NCBI GenBank assembly: GCA_021846695.1
Contig: JAJZWN010000025.1
Coordinates: forward strand, 1 to 17,058
Source of the DNA: Thermoplasmata archaeon
GTDB taxonomy: Archaea; Thermoplasmatota; Thermoplasmata; Thermoplasmatales; Thermoplasmataceae
Direction: 5' to 3'
DNA length: 17,058 nucleotides
The position numbers and the translations under genes are program-made. Below, piece after piece: positions 8,290 through 15,008 of this stretch; within the stretch, counting starts at the first letter, position 1; each line of letters begins with the position of its first letter. Below the pieces are notes generated by a model. It saw only the letters and a list, made by a program, of their open reading frames with translations, ran no database searches and was not told the DNA's origin.

Positions 8290-8437
8290 TTTATTACCCT
8301 TCAATACATTGTTCTATATCCCATTTAGTTGCTATAGGACAATACTTATAGTTAATGATAATAGAGTATTTAATAGTTACTAAAACAAACAGTTTATCTA
8401 TAAAGTATATTTATGGCTTTAGAATTATCAGTGTAAT

Positions 8438-8444
8438 AAAAAAA
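8438..8444 (-). terminator. Oligo-T terminator of the sugar-acid operon
   Basis: Seven T residues on the minus strand start five bases after the PdxA-family stop codon. This fits an archaeal oligo-T stop at the end of the kinase-PdxA operon, before the promoter of the DHA2 carrier. Confidence 0.45.
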
Positions 8445-8448
8445 GGAG

Positions 8449-9414
8449 CTAATAACCCAGTAATTTCAATCTTTTTTTGTACGTAACACCATATTTTTCC
8501 GCTGTAAGGATGGCTTCCTTCATGCTAACATAATCTGCCATATTCTTTCCCGCTATATCAAATGCGGTTCCATGATCAACAGATGTTCTCAGAAATGGAA
8601 GGCCGATATTCATGCTTACAGTGTGGGCAAAATCATAGGTTTTTGCAGCTATATGGCCCTGGTCATGGTACAGTGAGAGAACTGCATCATATTTCCCCTT
8701 TGATGCCAGGTAAAAAACAGAGTCAGCTGGAACCGGCCCTGTGACTTTCATAGTTTCCCTCGCCTTTTCAATTGCAGGAATAATCTCATTCTTTTCTTCC
8801 ATGCCAAACATGCCTCCTTCACCAGCATGTGGATTAAGTGCAGCAACAGCAATGTCAGGTTCCATGAAGCCGAGAAGTTTAAGGCTTTTTTCAGTGTCAA
8901 TTATAGCATTGTACACATTTTCATACTTTACAAATTTAACTGCATCCATTAAGGACATATGTTTTGAAAGAAAGGTTATCCTCAATTTTTTTACTTCAAA
9001 TAAAGTTGTGGTGAATTTTGAATTTGTCAATGCCTTGAGCATGGTTGTATGGTCTATGTATGGCGATCCGGCTTTTATTATAGCCTCCTTGTTTATGGGG
9101 GCAGTTGAGATGACATCAACCTTTCCAGCTAATGCAAACTGCACAGCTGTTTCTATGCTTTTATACGCAATTTTCCCGGCATTTGCAGTTACCTTGCCAG
9201 TTTCAACCGGTTCACCTGTTCCTGTATTTATAAAATTAAGATTTTTCTGGTTTTCCATATGCAGGCTGCAGTAATCAAGTGTTTTATTGTAATTGTCCAT
9301 GTCACCGAATAAAGTTATTTTGAATTTCCTGTTCTTTATTGCGTTAATTGATTTTGCAACAATTTCCGGGCCTATTCCAGCAGGGTCGCCCAGTGTAATC
9401 CCTATATTAACCAT
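8449..9414 (-). CDS. pdxA: PdxA-family dehydrogenase, probably threonate/erythronate 4-phosphate dehydrogenase (PdxA2-type)
   Basis: A 321-residue member of the PdxA/isocitrate-dehydrogenase-like fold. GDPAGIGPE (9-17) opens the family signature. The metal-binding histidines correspond to E. coli PdxA H166, H211 and H266: here H152 (SKHMSL), H196 (LNPHAGEGG) and H250 (YHDQG). Substrate-binding H122-T123, K258, N269 and R276 are also in place, so the enzyme should be active. In the vitamin B6 route PdxA oxidises 4-hydroxythreonine phosphate. Here it lies 12 bases downstream of the two halves of a DUF1537 sugar-acid kinase, the hallmark of the PdxA2 pathway that oxidatively decarboxylates 4-phospho-threonate or -erythronate to dihydroxyacetone phosphate. 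Archaea generally make pyridoxal phosphate by PdxS/PdxT, which also argues for a catabolic role. It is the last gene of a three-gene operon. Confidence 0.88.
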   Translation of the reverse strand: MVNIGITLGDPAGIGPEIVAKSINAIKNRKFKITLFGDMDNYNKTLDYCSLHMENQKNLNFINTGTGEPVETGKVTANAGKIAYKSIETAVQFALAGKVDVISTAPINKEAIIKAGSPYIDHTTMLKALTNSKFTTTLFEVKKLRITFLSKHMSLMDAVKFVKYENVYNAIIDTEKSLKLLGFMEPDIAVAALNPHAGEGGMFGMEEKNEIIPAIEKARETMKVTGPVPADSVFYLASKGKYDAVLSLYHDQGHIAAKTYDFAHTVSMNIGLPFLRTSVDHGTAFDIAGKNMADYVSMKEAILTAEKYGVTYKKRLKLLGY

Positions 9415-9426
9415 GGCATGTTATTT

Positions 9427-9840
9427 TTACATTGTATTTATAGATAGATGTTGAATCAATTTTATATAGATATCATCGTCGCCCAGGCTGCCTCCTTTGA
9501 TCACATATCTCTTCCCATCAAGCATACCGCCATGCACAGTTCCTGTGGAGATAAGTGGCAATATCTGTTCTTCACTTTCAAGGTAGTTAAAACCGGAAGT
9601 ATCCAGTACACAAAATGCTGTTTCTCCACCGCTCATAATTAATGCATTGCATTCCATGAGCAATGATATGAAGCCCATATCCTTTACAGTTGAAAAATCT
9701 GTTTCCTGGAGATAAAATAATTTAATTTCCGGGCAATTTTTAATATTCAAGCTATCTGAGCGCAAAGTACGTTTCAGATACTCCACCTGCTTTTCTGTTA
9801 TGGCGGTGAGACTGCCTATAATAATTCCTATTTTATCCAT
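9427..9840 (-). CDS. Four-carbon sugar-acid kinase, C-terminal nucleotide-binding half (DUF1537, NBD_C)
   Basis: This 137-residue protein matches only the C-terminal domain of the DUF1537 kinases that phosphorylate threonate or erythronate at O4. It starts with the domain's usual first strand and turn (IGIIIGSLTAITEKQVEYL, 4-22). It contains the nucleotide-binding SGGETA (70-75), the turn TGTVHGG (99-105) and the closing KGGSLGDDD (115-123), matching the family's K-x-GGFG-x-x-D. The ATG follows the TAA of the N-terminal half with no intervening base and in the same frame. The stop therefore falls exactly at the domain border. The domain is somewhat shorter than usual. The two halves could assemble into a working kinase, or translation could occasionally run through the TAA. 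A sequencing error or recent mutation is also possible. Confidence 0.8.
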   Translation of the reverse strand: MDKIGIIIGSLTAITEKQVEYLKRTLRSDSLNIKNCPEIKLFYLQETDFSTVKDMGFISLLMECNALIMSGGETAFCVLDTSGFNYLESEEQILPLISTGTVHGGMLDGKRYVIKGGSLGDDDIYIKLIQHLSINTM

Positions 9841-9843
9841 TTA
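9838..9843 (-). other. In-frame TAA-ATG junction between the two kinase halves
   Basis: On the minus strand the codons run GAG-ATG-AAG-TAA-ATG-GAT-AAA. The stop of the substrate-binding half and the start of the nucleotide-binding half are neighbouring codons of one frame. A ribosome ending at the TAA is positioned for immediate restart. Losing the single stop codon would fuse the halves into one protein of about 312 residues. Confidence 0.9.
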
Positions 9844-10365
9844 CTTCATCTCCAGATAATATTTAATCAGCACACCAGGATCTACAGGCATTAAATTTTC
9901 GTCCACGCATTTTTTAGCCAGTTTTTCAATATCTCCATAGGATCGCGAATCAGCAATTTTAACATAGGGCTTTAATCTGCCAGGTAGCATTTTAATTATA
10001 TTTATGCTTCCATTTCTGTTTATACTGGAACCATTGAAGGTATACATGCCGTATTCAGGAATTGTATCTGTGAGGAGTATATTTCCGTATTCTGCAATAA
10101 ATGCCACAAAATCCAGTGTGCTACCCCTGAACAGGCTATCAATTCGTGCCAGAATGCGTGCACCAGGAAATGTGTGTTTAACCATATCCAGTCTTGGCCG
10201 CGGATCTTCTAAATTCCTGGTCTCCAGATCAATGGAAACAATTTCTGAATCCGGTTTGCCGTGGTCATGTAATCTGTTATATGGCACCACAGGAATATGG
10301 GGGGCGATTAAGGATGCCATACCAGCCGCGCCGCTCAGGTCATCAGAAATAATTATAGTAAGCAT
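9841..10365 (-). CDS. Four-carbon sugar-acid kinase, N-terminal substrate-binding half (DUF1537, SBD_N)
   Basis: A 174-residue protein matching the N-terminal domain of DUF1537 sugar-acid kinases. The family's ADDLTGA appears as SDDLSGA (7-13). The second strand has IDLETR (45-50), corresponding to the D-x-x-TR motif. The K-x-DSTLRG block appears as ARIDSLFRG (73-81). The downstream DTIPEYGMYTFNGS (100-113) region fits the family's P-x-x-GR block only loosely. The domain is shorter than in most homologues (about 230 residues) and stops at the domain boundary, next to the gene for the other half. It is the first gene of the kinase-kinase-PdxA operon. A TATA box lies 23-27 bases before the ATG. 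The family role is ATP-dependent phosphorylation of threonate, erythronate or related acids; the preferred stereoisomer cannot be inferred. Confidence 0.8.
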   Translation of the reverse strand: MLTIIISDDLSGAAGMASLIAPHIPVVPYNRLHDHGKPDSEIVSIDLETRNLEDPRPRLDMVKHTFPGARILARIDSLFRGSTLDFVAFIAEYGNILLTDTIPEYGMYTFNGSSINRNGSINIIKMLPGRLKPYVKIADSRSYGDIEKLAKKCVDENLMPVDPGVLIKYYLEMK

Positions 10366-10382
10366 CCGGAAATAATACCGGA
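10365..10382. promoter_or_regulatory. Inverted repeat TCCGG-N8-CCGGA at the start of the sugar-acid operon
   Basis: The 5-base arms (10365-10369 and 10378-10382) lie between the TATA box and the kinase start codon, an ideal position for a repressor. The right arm is part of an ATACCGG (10375-10381) that recurs at 10493-10499 in the opposing promoter. Confidence 0.35.
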
Positions 10383-10384
10383 AA

Positions 10385-10392
10385 GATATAAG
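10385..10392 (-). promoter_or_regulatory. TATA box of the sugar-acid kinase/pdxA operon
   Basis: On the minus strand the sequence AATACTTATATC covers this box. Its core is centred about 23 bases before the ATG at 10365. Position and sequence fit a leaderless archaeal transcript. Confidence 0.5.
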
Positions 10393-10481
10393 TATTTTTA
10401 GAAATATATAGAGTATAAAACCCGGAGGATTATAATAGTTTAAAAGAAAATTATGTATAATTATTGATTACTACCATAGAG

Positions 10482-10507
10482 TAATTATATATATACCGGT
10501 ATAATTA
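10482..10507. promoter_or_regulatory. Promoter with nested palindromes of the first paralog gene
   Basis: A TATA box (ATTATATATATA, 10484-10495) lies about 25 bases before the ATG at 10515. Two inverted repeats overlap it: TATACCGGTATA (10492-10503, perfect) and TAATTATA-N10-TATAATTA (arms 10482-10489 and 10500-10507). A dimeric DNA-binding protein sitting here would block the TATA box or start site. The ATACCGG core is shared with the opposing kinase promoter. Confidence 0.4.
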
Positions 10508-10514
10508 ATCATTG

Positions 10515-11465
10515 ATGGATAGAAAAGATGTCAATTTAAAGATGGATATGAAGATGAAACTTGTCATATCCGGTAATGCAGATATTTTTCGATGGTCAAA
10601 GTTGCATAACATAACTATGAGCATTTTTATAAAAGAGGATTCACAGAATAGTGGAGATTATTATTTCGAGGCATTTATAGCAAAAGACCAGGAAATTGCT
10701 GGATTCAAGGAGCTTATAGACGCATATGGCGCTATAGAATCAGAACATTTCTTTCTTGTCGTACGCCCACTGGTAAACCAAAAAATATTAAATTTCATCA
10801 AGGAGTTATGGACTGTACCATCTATTTCCTTCAGTGAAACTACAGTTGAGAATGGAAAACTAATCCTGCGCATAATATTCCACAGCAATTACAAAAAAGA
10901 TTTATCCCTGATACTGAATAGATACCTTGTAATTCCATATTTTATTGATGACATCATACTAACTAAAAATGAAGGATTCACATATTTGCTCGAAAAAAAG
11001 AATAAAAGAGTGCCACTATCCATAATTCAGTATTCACTCCCCCTTTCTATCCATGATGGAGATGATATCTCAAGAATACTTGAAGAAAATAATGGAATAG
11101 CAGAGGTTGTGGAAAGCCCATATGATAGGGACAATTTTAAGTTACACCTGTTTTTGGAAAATCCTGTAGAAGAAAATGACAAAATCCGTGTTATATCACG
11201 CGAAGATAAAATTTATGAGGCATATTCCACAAATAAGTTACTCAGTACAATAAGGAATAAGGCAAATGAAAGGGGAATATTCAGGAATCAGCTATTTATT
11301 AAGATAAAGGATGGAAGAATTTATTCAAGTTCCTCCGTTAATACATATAGAGCGATGGAATATTTAAAATTAACATTTGCTTCCTCTATGGGCCTGTATG
11401 GGAAAAATTTTATCAGATTAGAAAACTGTACCGATTTTGACCCCTCTCTACATGACTCCCTATAA
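10515..11465 (+). CDS. Protein of unknown function, paralog A
   Basis: A 316-residue soluble protein that I do not recognise. It has no signal peptide, membrane helix, zinc-binding cysteines or nucleotide loop. Its sequence alternates short beta-like strands with charged helices. It is clearly a paralog of the protein encoded at 11857-12795. Shared blocks in the same order and spacing are E-HFFLV (77-82) with EHYFLV, VISREDKIYEA (226-236) with VISERDHIYET, and TYRAMEYLK (277-285) with TYRAKDYFK. The 51-residue distance between the last two blocks is identical in both. I took the ATG at 10515 over the TTG at 10512 from TATA spacing. It is divergent from the sugar-acid operon across a 149-bp palindrome-bearing region, so a regulatory or sensing role for that operon is possible. 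No helix-turn-helix is evident. Confidence 0.8.
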   Translation: MDRKDVNLKMDMKMKLVISGNADIFRWSKLHNITMSIFIKEDSQNSGDYYFEAFIAKDQEIAGFKELIDAYGAIESEHFFLVVRPLVNQKILNFIKELWTVPSISFSETTVENGKLILRIIFHSNYKKDLSLILNRYLVIPYFIDDIILTKNEGFTYLLEKKNKRVPLSIIQYSLPLSIHDGDDISRILEENNGIAEVVESPYDRDNFKLHLFLENPVEENDKIRVISREDKIYEAYSTNKLLSTIRNKANERGIFRNQLFIKIKDGRIYSSSSVNTYRAMEYLKLTFASSMGLYGKNFIRLENCTDFDPSLHDSL

Positions 11466-11826
11466 ACATAGCCGTAATAATTTTATACTTAATCGATTTG
11501 AATTAGTTTTATTTAATAAATAACTGGATTTCCCGCCAGAATATTCCGGTAAATACTATAACATTGTAAAATTTGCCCCCTATGGATTTTGGCCTCATAA
11601 TACTTTAAACGTGCAATAATTGCCATTATCATTATTTATCCAATCTCCTGTTTATTATAAGCCTGATTAAACTGAATTTCAACATGCTGTTTCTAGACCA
11701 TTCTCCACTTTCCTATTGAAAAGTTAAATATTGCCACTATTGCATATTTTATAAAATAAACAACCAGGTATGGCAAATCCCGGCAATCTGAAATTTCATA
11801 ATCGTCCGGGAAAGATGATAAGAATA
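11466..11826. other. Gap between the paralogs, no gene recognised
   Basis: The 391 bases between the paralogs are AT-rich and stop-dense in all plus frames. They hold a 14-bp AT palindrome (TATTTTATAAAATA, 11745-11758) and an inverted repeat TCCCGG...CCGGGA (11778-11783 and 11806-11811) about 16 bases upstream of the next TATA box. I see no RNA gene and no convincing coding remnant. The length leaves room for a regulatory region or small RNA that I cannot identify. Confidence 0.4.
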
Positions 11827-11836
11827 TTTTTATATA
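11827..11836 (+). promoter_or_regulatory. TATA box of the second paralog gene
   Basis: TTTTTATATA lies about 26 bases before the ATG at 11857, giving a leaderless transcript like that of the first paralog. The two genes therefore have separate promoters. Confidence 0.5.
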
Positions 11837-11856
11837 CATATATATTATAAAGATAA

Positions 11857-12795
11857 ATGAAACTCTCCCGTATTGATACAAAACTTAACAAATATTTCGA
11901 AATTGCACTTAACTTTAAATCAAATCACCTTGCATTAAGCCAGGCAACAGGATATGAGGGGGCTGGTGCCCTTGTCAGGGATGGCGATGATTTATTTTTT
12001 GATTTTTTTATACTTAAATCAGAAGATATCGGGAGGCTAAAGCCTTTATTTCAATTAGCCGAGGTAAATGAAAGGGAACACTACTTCCTGGTAAGGGAAA
12101 AAATGACAGACCCTGCACTGGTGGAATTTTTCACTGACCTTGACAACATAAATGGGCTTGTAATTTCCTATGCCGGGATAGAATCCGGAAATATGATAAT
12201 AAAAGGCTTTATGCATGAGAATTCTGAAATGGATTTTTCCAACCTGATTTATAAATATAACTATACAGAGTTTAATATTGTACAAATAACATTAAAGCCA
12301 TCACCTGGTTTTTACTACTTCATGAAAAATACAGACACAGCTCTTCAAAGCATAATTGTAAGCCTTCCAGTTGCCGAATTTTCACAATACAGGGTAATTA
12401 AAATTTTAAAAGAAACAAATGCTACCGTGCAGTTTGTGGATAATAATCCGATCCATGGCTCTTTCAGGGCCATCATCTATTCAGATAGAGATTTAAGCAG
12501 TGTTGAGAACATGACTGTAATATCAGAAAGAGACCACATATATGAGACAAAGACAAACGATAGCATACTGCTTTTGCTTGCATCTAAAGCTATGAGTAAT
12601 AATCTTACATTAAATTTTATGTTTCTGTATGTGTATGGTGACAGACTAGTTATTAATTTTATTCTGCCGACCTACAGGGCAAAAGATTACTTTAAGCAGA
12701 TAATAGATACTGAAATTGATTTAAATAATTTTGAATGGCTTACCCTGGAATCCTATGGCCCGGTAAATGATGGAAATATGGAATCAGACCCGTAA
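11857..12795 (+). CDS. Protein of unknown function, paralog B
   Basis: A 312-residue soluble protein, paralogous to the one encoded at 10515-11465. Matching blocks are EHYFLV (74-79), VISERDHIYET (221-231) and TYRAKDYFK (272-280). The distance from the first to the second block is 147 residues here and 149 in the partner. Outside these blocks identity is low, so the duplication is old, or each copy was acquired separately. It has no recognisable catalytic motif, membrane segment or DNA-binding motif. The conserved E-H-aromatic-F-L-V strand and the R-D/E-x-IYE segment would be the first places to look for a binding site. It has its own promoter and is followed, after 131 bases, by an MFS carrier on the same strand. 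Confidence 0.8.
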   Translation: MKLSRIDTKLNKYFEIALNFKSNHLALSQATGYEGAGALVRDGDDLFFDFFILKSEDIGRLKPLFQLAEVNEREHYFLVREKMTDPALVEFFTDLDNINGLVISYAGIESGNMIIKGFMHENSEMDFSNLIYKYNYTEFNIVQITLKPSPGFYYFMKNTDTALQSIIVSLPVAEFSQYRVIKILKETNATVQFVDNNPIHGSFRAIIYSDRDLSSVENMTVISERDHIYETKTNDSILLLLASKAMSNNLTLNFMFLYVYGDRLVINFILPTYRAKDYFKQIIDTEIDLNNFEWLTLESYGPVNDGNMESDP

Positions 12796-12886
12796 CTATT
12801 TTTCTATATTAACAAAATTTCTTATTATCAATGTTTTACTGGCTGATACATCCATTACACTGTATAAAAATAATGGTTTAAAACAT

Positions 12887-12898
12887 TATATTTTAATA
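12887..12898 (+). promoter_or_regulatory. Likely TATA region of the MFS carrier gene
   Basis: TATATTTTAATA is centred about 35 bases before the ATG at 12927. That leaves a very short 5' leader of roughly ten bases with no Shine-Dalgarno match. Confidence 0.35.
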
Positions 12899-12926
12899 TG
12901 GAATTCGTTTATCCCTACTAATTAAT

Positions 12927-14222
12927 ATGGATTCTCAACATAAAAGTTTACCTCACAGAAACTGGAGCCGGATTGACACATGGGCATTTATCTCATTTGC
13001 CATGGGAATGTTCATAGAATCATATATATTCGGAATGTCTTCTATAGCCACTACCTGGGTTAAAATTCCAGACAGCTATAAGGCATTGCTATTATCATGG
13101 TCTCCCTTATGGCTGATAATAGGCATAGGAATAGCAGGCCCTGTATCCGACCGCATTGGGAGGAAACAGGTTTTCTATATTACAATGAGTTTGTACGCTA
13201 TCGGCGCAATAGGGATAACATTCAGTTACACATTTTACCTTATATTAATTTTCCTTGGAATTTTGCTCTTTGCCTCAGGAGGGGAAATGAATACAATTAT
13301 GGCGTTATCGCAGGAAATTATGCCCAGGCAGCACAGGAGTTCAACTATGCTGCTGGAATTAAATTTTATTCCACTTGGCGGGCTGGTTCTTGCTGCAGTT
13401 GCATTTTCAAGTTTATACAGTTCTATTTATTTCCAGAGGCTTATGGTAGCCCTGACAATAATTATAGTCCTGGTTGTCCTTGTTGCTTCCCGCCGTTATT
13501 TGCCGGAGAGTTTTCTATGGCTCGCAAGCAAAGGGAAAAAAGAACAGGCAATAGCTGATGCAAAGAAATATTATGGCGAAGCAGGCTATCTGGAAAGGAC
13601 AGACAACACAAAGGATCTCTCGGATAGCAGAGATCTGAATAAAACCAGCCACTTCTGGCTTAAGTTCTTTGCCACATTGACAACAGCATTTGCAGGAACC
13701 ACAGGATTCGGGCTCATAGCCTATGAACTGGGGCCTATAATCTTTCCAAACCTCACAGATCTGATACTTCTGGTTTCCAGTGTAGCAGCCTTCGCAATGG
13801 GTTTAATAGGATTTTTCGGCGAAAAAATCAGCAGGAAATCAATGCTGCTATGGGGAAATCTGGGTGCACTTGCTTTTACTATTATAACGTATGAACTTAT
13901 AGGCACCTGGTCTAAATATATTATACTGTTCTGGGCTCTCGTCGTTATATTGAATGCCTTTGTACAGTTAGGTTACCTGGCTGAGGATACATTAAAATCT
14001 GAAGTATGGGCTACAAAATCCAGAGGGAGCCTTACTGCGCTTGTAAGATTTCTTGGCATAGGCCTATATATCCCTACAATTTATATTACCTATACATACA
14101 ATATATACCAGTATATGCTTTTCAACATTCTTGTATGGGTTATAGGTTCTGCAGGTGCTGTTGCATGGTATATTCTGGGCAAAGAAACAGGCAAGGGAAT
14201 ACCTATTGAACTAGCAGACTGA
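12927..14222 (+). CDS. MFS transporter with sugar-porter-like motifs
   Basis: A 431-residue carrier with about 12 hydrophobic helices. Motif A is GPVSDRIGRK (71-80) after helix 2. An acidic-basic turn E-IMPRQHRS (130-138) follows helix 4. PESFLWLASKGK (193-204) after helix 6 is the characteristic end-of-half motif (PES-x-RWL) of sugar porters and metabolite:proton symporters. A hydrophilic central loop of about 40 residues follows, then a second half with the repeated motif FFGEKISRKS. These features favour proton-driven uptake of a sugar, sugar acid or organic acid over drug export. It lies between the paralog pair and the racemase-family gene, which starts 50 bases later. It may import substrate for either the sugar-acid operon or the racemase, and neither link is proven. 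Confidence 0.85.
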   Translation: MDSQHKSLPHRNWSRIDTWAFISFAMGMFIESYIFGMSSIATTWVKIPDSYKALLLSWSPLWLIIGIGIAGPVSDRIGRKQVFYITMSLYAIGAIGITFSYTFYLILIFLGILLFASGGEMNTIMALSQEIMPRQHRSSTMLLELNFIPLGGLVLAAVAFSSLYSSIYFQRLMVALTIIIVLVVLVASRRYLPESFLWLASKGKKEQAIADAKKYYGEAGYLERTDNTKDLSDSRDLNKTSHFWLKFFATLTTAFAGTTGFGLIAYELGPIIFPNLTDLILLVSSVAAFAMGLIGFFGEKISRKSMLLWGNLGALAFTIITYELIGTWSKYIILFWALVVILNAFVQLGYLAEDTLKSEVWATKSRGSLTALVRFLGIGLYIPTIYITYTYNIYQYMLFNILVWVIGSAGAVAWYILGKETGKGIPIELAD

Positions 14223-14272
14223 ATGCCATGGAATAATTTAAATGATATTTGCTATTTCTAATATTGAGATTC

Positions 14273-14965
14273 ATGGAAATAAATATTGGCATTATAGGTG
14301 GCATGGGCCCAAAGGCAACAAACCAGTTTCTGGACCGAATTACTGAATTGACAGATGCAGCGAATGACCAGGAACATGTAAGATACATACTTTACAGCGA
14401 TCCGGCGATTCCTGACAGGATAGGTGCTTATTTCAACGGTACCAAAAGCCCGGTGGATGCCATAAACAAAGGCATAGATTTTCTTGAAAGGAACGGCATA
14501 ACAACAATAGCTATACCCTGCAATACGGCACATATATGGTTCAGTGAGTTTAAAGCAGGTGTCAATCTGCTAAATATGGTTGACCTTACAGTAAAAGCTA
14601 TACTAGACTCTGGATACAAACATCCAGGATTTCTGGCAACTACTGCAACTATCAAATCCAGGCTTTACATTAAAAATCTGGAAGAAGCCGGTATCTCTGC
14701 CATAATTCCGGAACAGGAGGATACAGTAATGCAAGCGGTGAAGCTGGTGAAACTTGGAGAGATTTCCAGGGCAAAGGCTACCTTGAAGCCAGTGGTTAAA
14801 GAACTTGAAGATAATGGCTCGGATTCTATTATTATGGCATGCACTGAAATACCTGTTATACTGAATAGGGAGGATACAGAACTGCCATTGATAGATTCAG
14901 ACCGCATCCTTGCTGAGAAAATAATATTATCTGCGGGAAAACGGCTCAAGCCTTATAATAAATAA
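14273..14965 (+). CDS. Aspartate/glutamate racemase-family protein
   Basis: A 230-residue PLP-independent amino-acid racemase. IGIIGGMGPKAT (5-16) is the N-terminal signature. The catalytic cysteine pair is C83 in PCNTAH and C190 in ACTEIP, each next to Thr as in active aspartate racemases, so two-base proton exchange should be possible. Length is normal (about 230). The family interconverts D- and L-aspartate or glutamate and has some broad-specificity members; specificity cannot be read here. I prefer the ATG at 14273 over the TTG at 14249 because the family starts just before the I-G-I-I-G-G strand. A TATA-like AATTTAAAT lies about 35 bases upstream, but co-transcription with the MFS gene 50 bases away is also possible. 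The role of a D-amino acid in an organism probably without peptidoglycan is unclear. Confidence 0.88.
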   Translation: MEINIGIIGGMGPKATNQFLDRITELTDAANDQEHVRYILYSDPAIPDRIGAYFNGTKSPVDAINKGIDFLERNGITTIAIPCNTAHIWFSEFKAGVNLLNMVDLTVKAILDSGYKHPGFLATTATIKSRLYIKNLEEAGISAIIPEQEDTVMQAVKLVKLGEISRAKATLKPVVKELEDNGSDSIIMACTEIPVILNREDTELPLIDSDRILAEKIILSAGKRLKPYNK

Positions 14966-14975
14966 ACTTTGCCGG

Positions 14976-14989
14976 AAAATATTTTAAAC
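14976..14989 (+). promoter_or_regulatory. TATA box of the PLP lyase gene
   Basis: AAAATATTTTAAAC is centred about 26 bases before the ATG at 15009, fitting a leaderless transcript independent of the racemase gene 43 bases upstream. Confidence 0.45.
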
Positions 14990-15008
14990 TTTGCACGGAT
15001 ATTAAATT

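Noticed and set aside
8741..9274. A 177-codon plus-strand frame opposite the PdxA gene
   Set aside because: The minus-strand frame carries all PdxA active-site residues, so this is its shadow.
9838..9843. Recoding of the kinase stop as pyrrolysine or selenocysteine
   Set aside because: The codon is TAA, whereas pyrrolysine uses TAG and selenocysteine TGA.
11745..11758. 14-bp palindrome TATTTTATAAAATA
   Set aside because: Made only of A and T in AT-rich intergenic DNA, far from a start codon; easily a chance occurrence.
11693..11881. A 62-residue minus-strand frame in the gap between the paralogs
   Set aside because: It begins inside paralog B and across its TATA box, has no promoter of its own and an unremarkable hydrophobic composition.
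10515..12795. Idea that the paralogs are bacterio-opsin-activator-like (Bat/HTH_10) regulators
   Set aside because: No C-terminal helix-turn-helix block could be found in either protein, so the label would be a guess.
13097..13558. A 153-codon frame overlapping the MFS carrier at 12927-14222
   Set aside because: It is a frame-shifted copy of the carrier sequence, rich in Cys, Arg and Asn, with no start signal.
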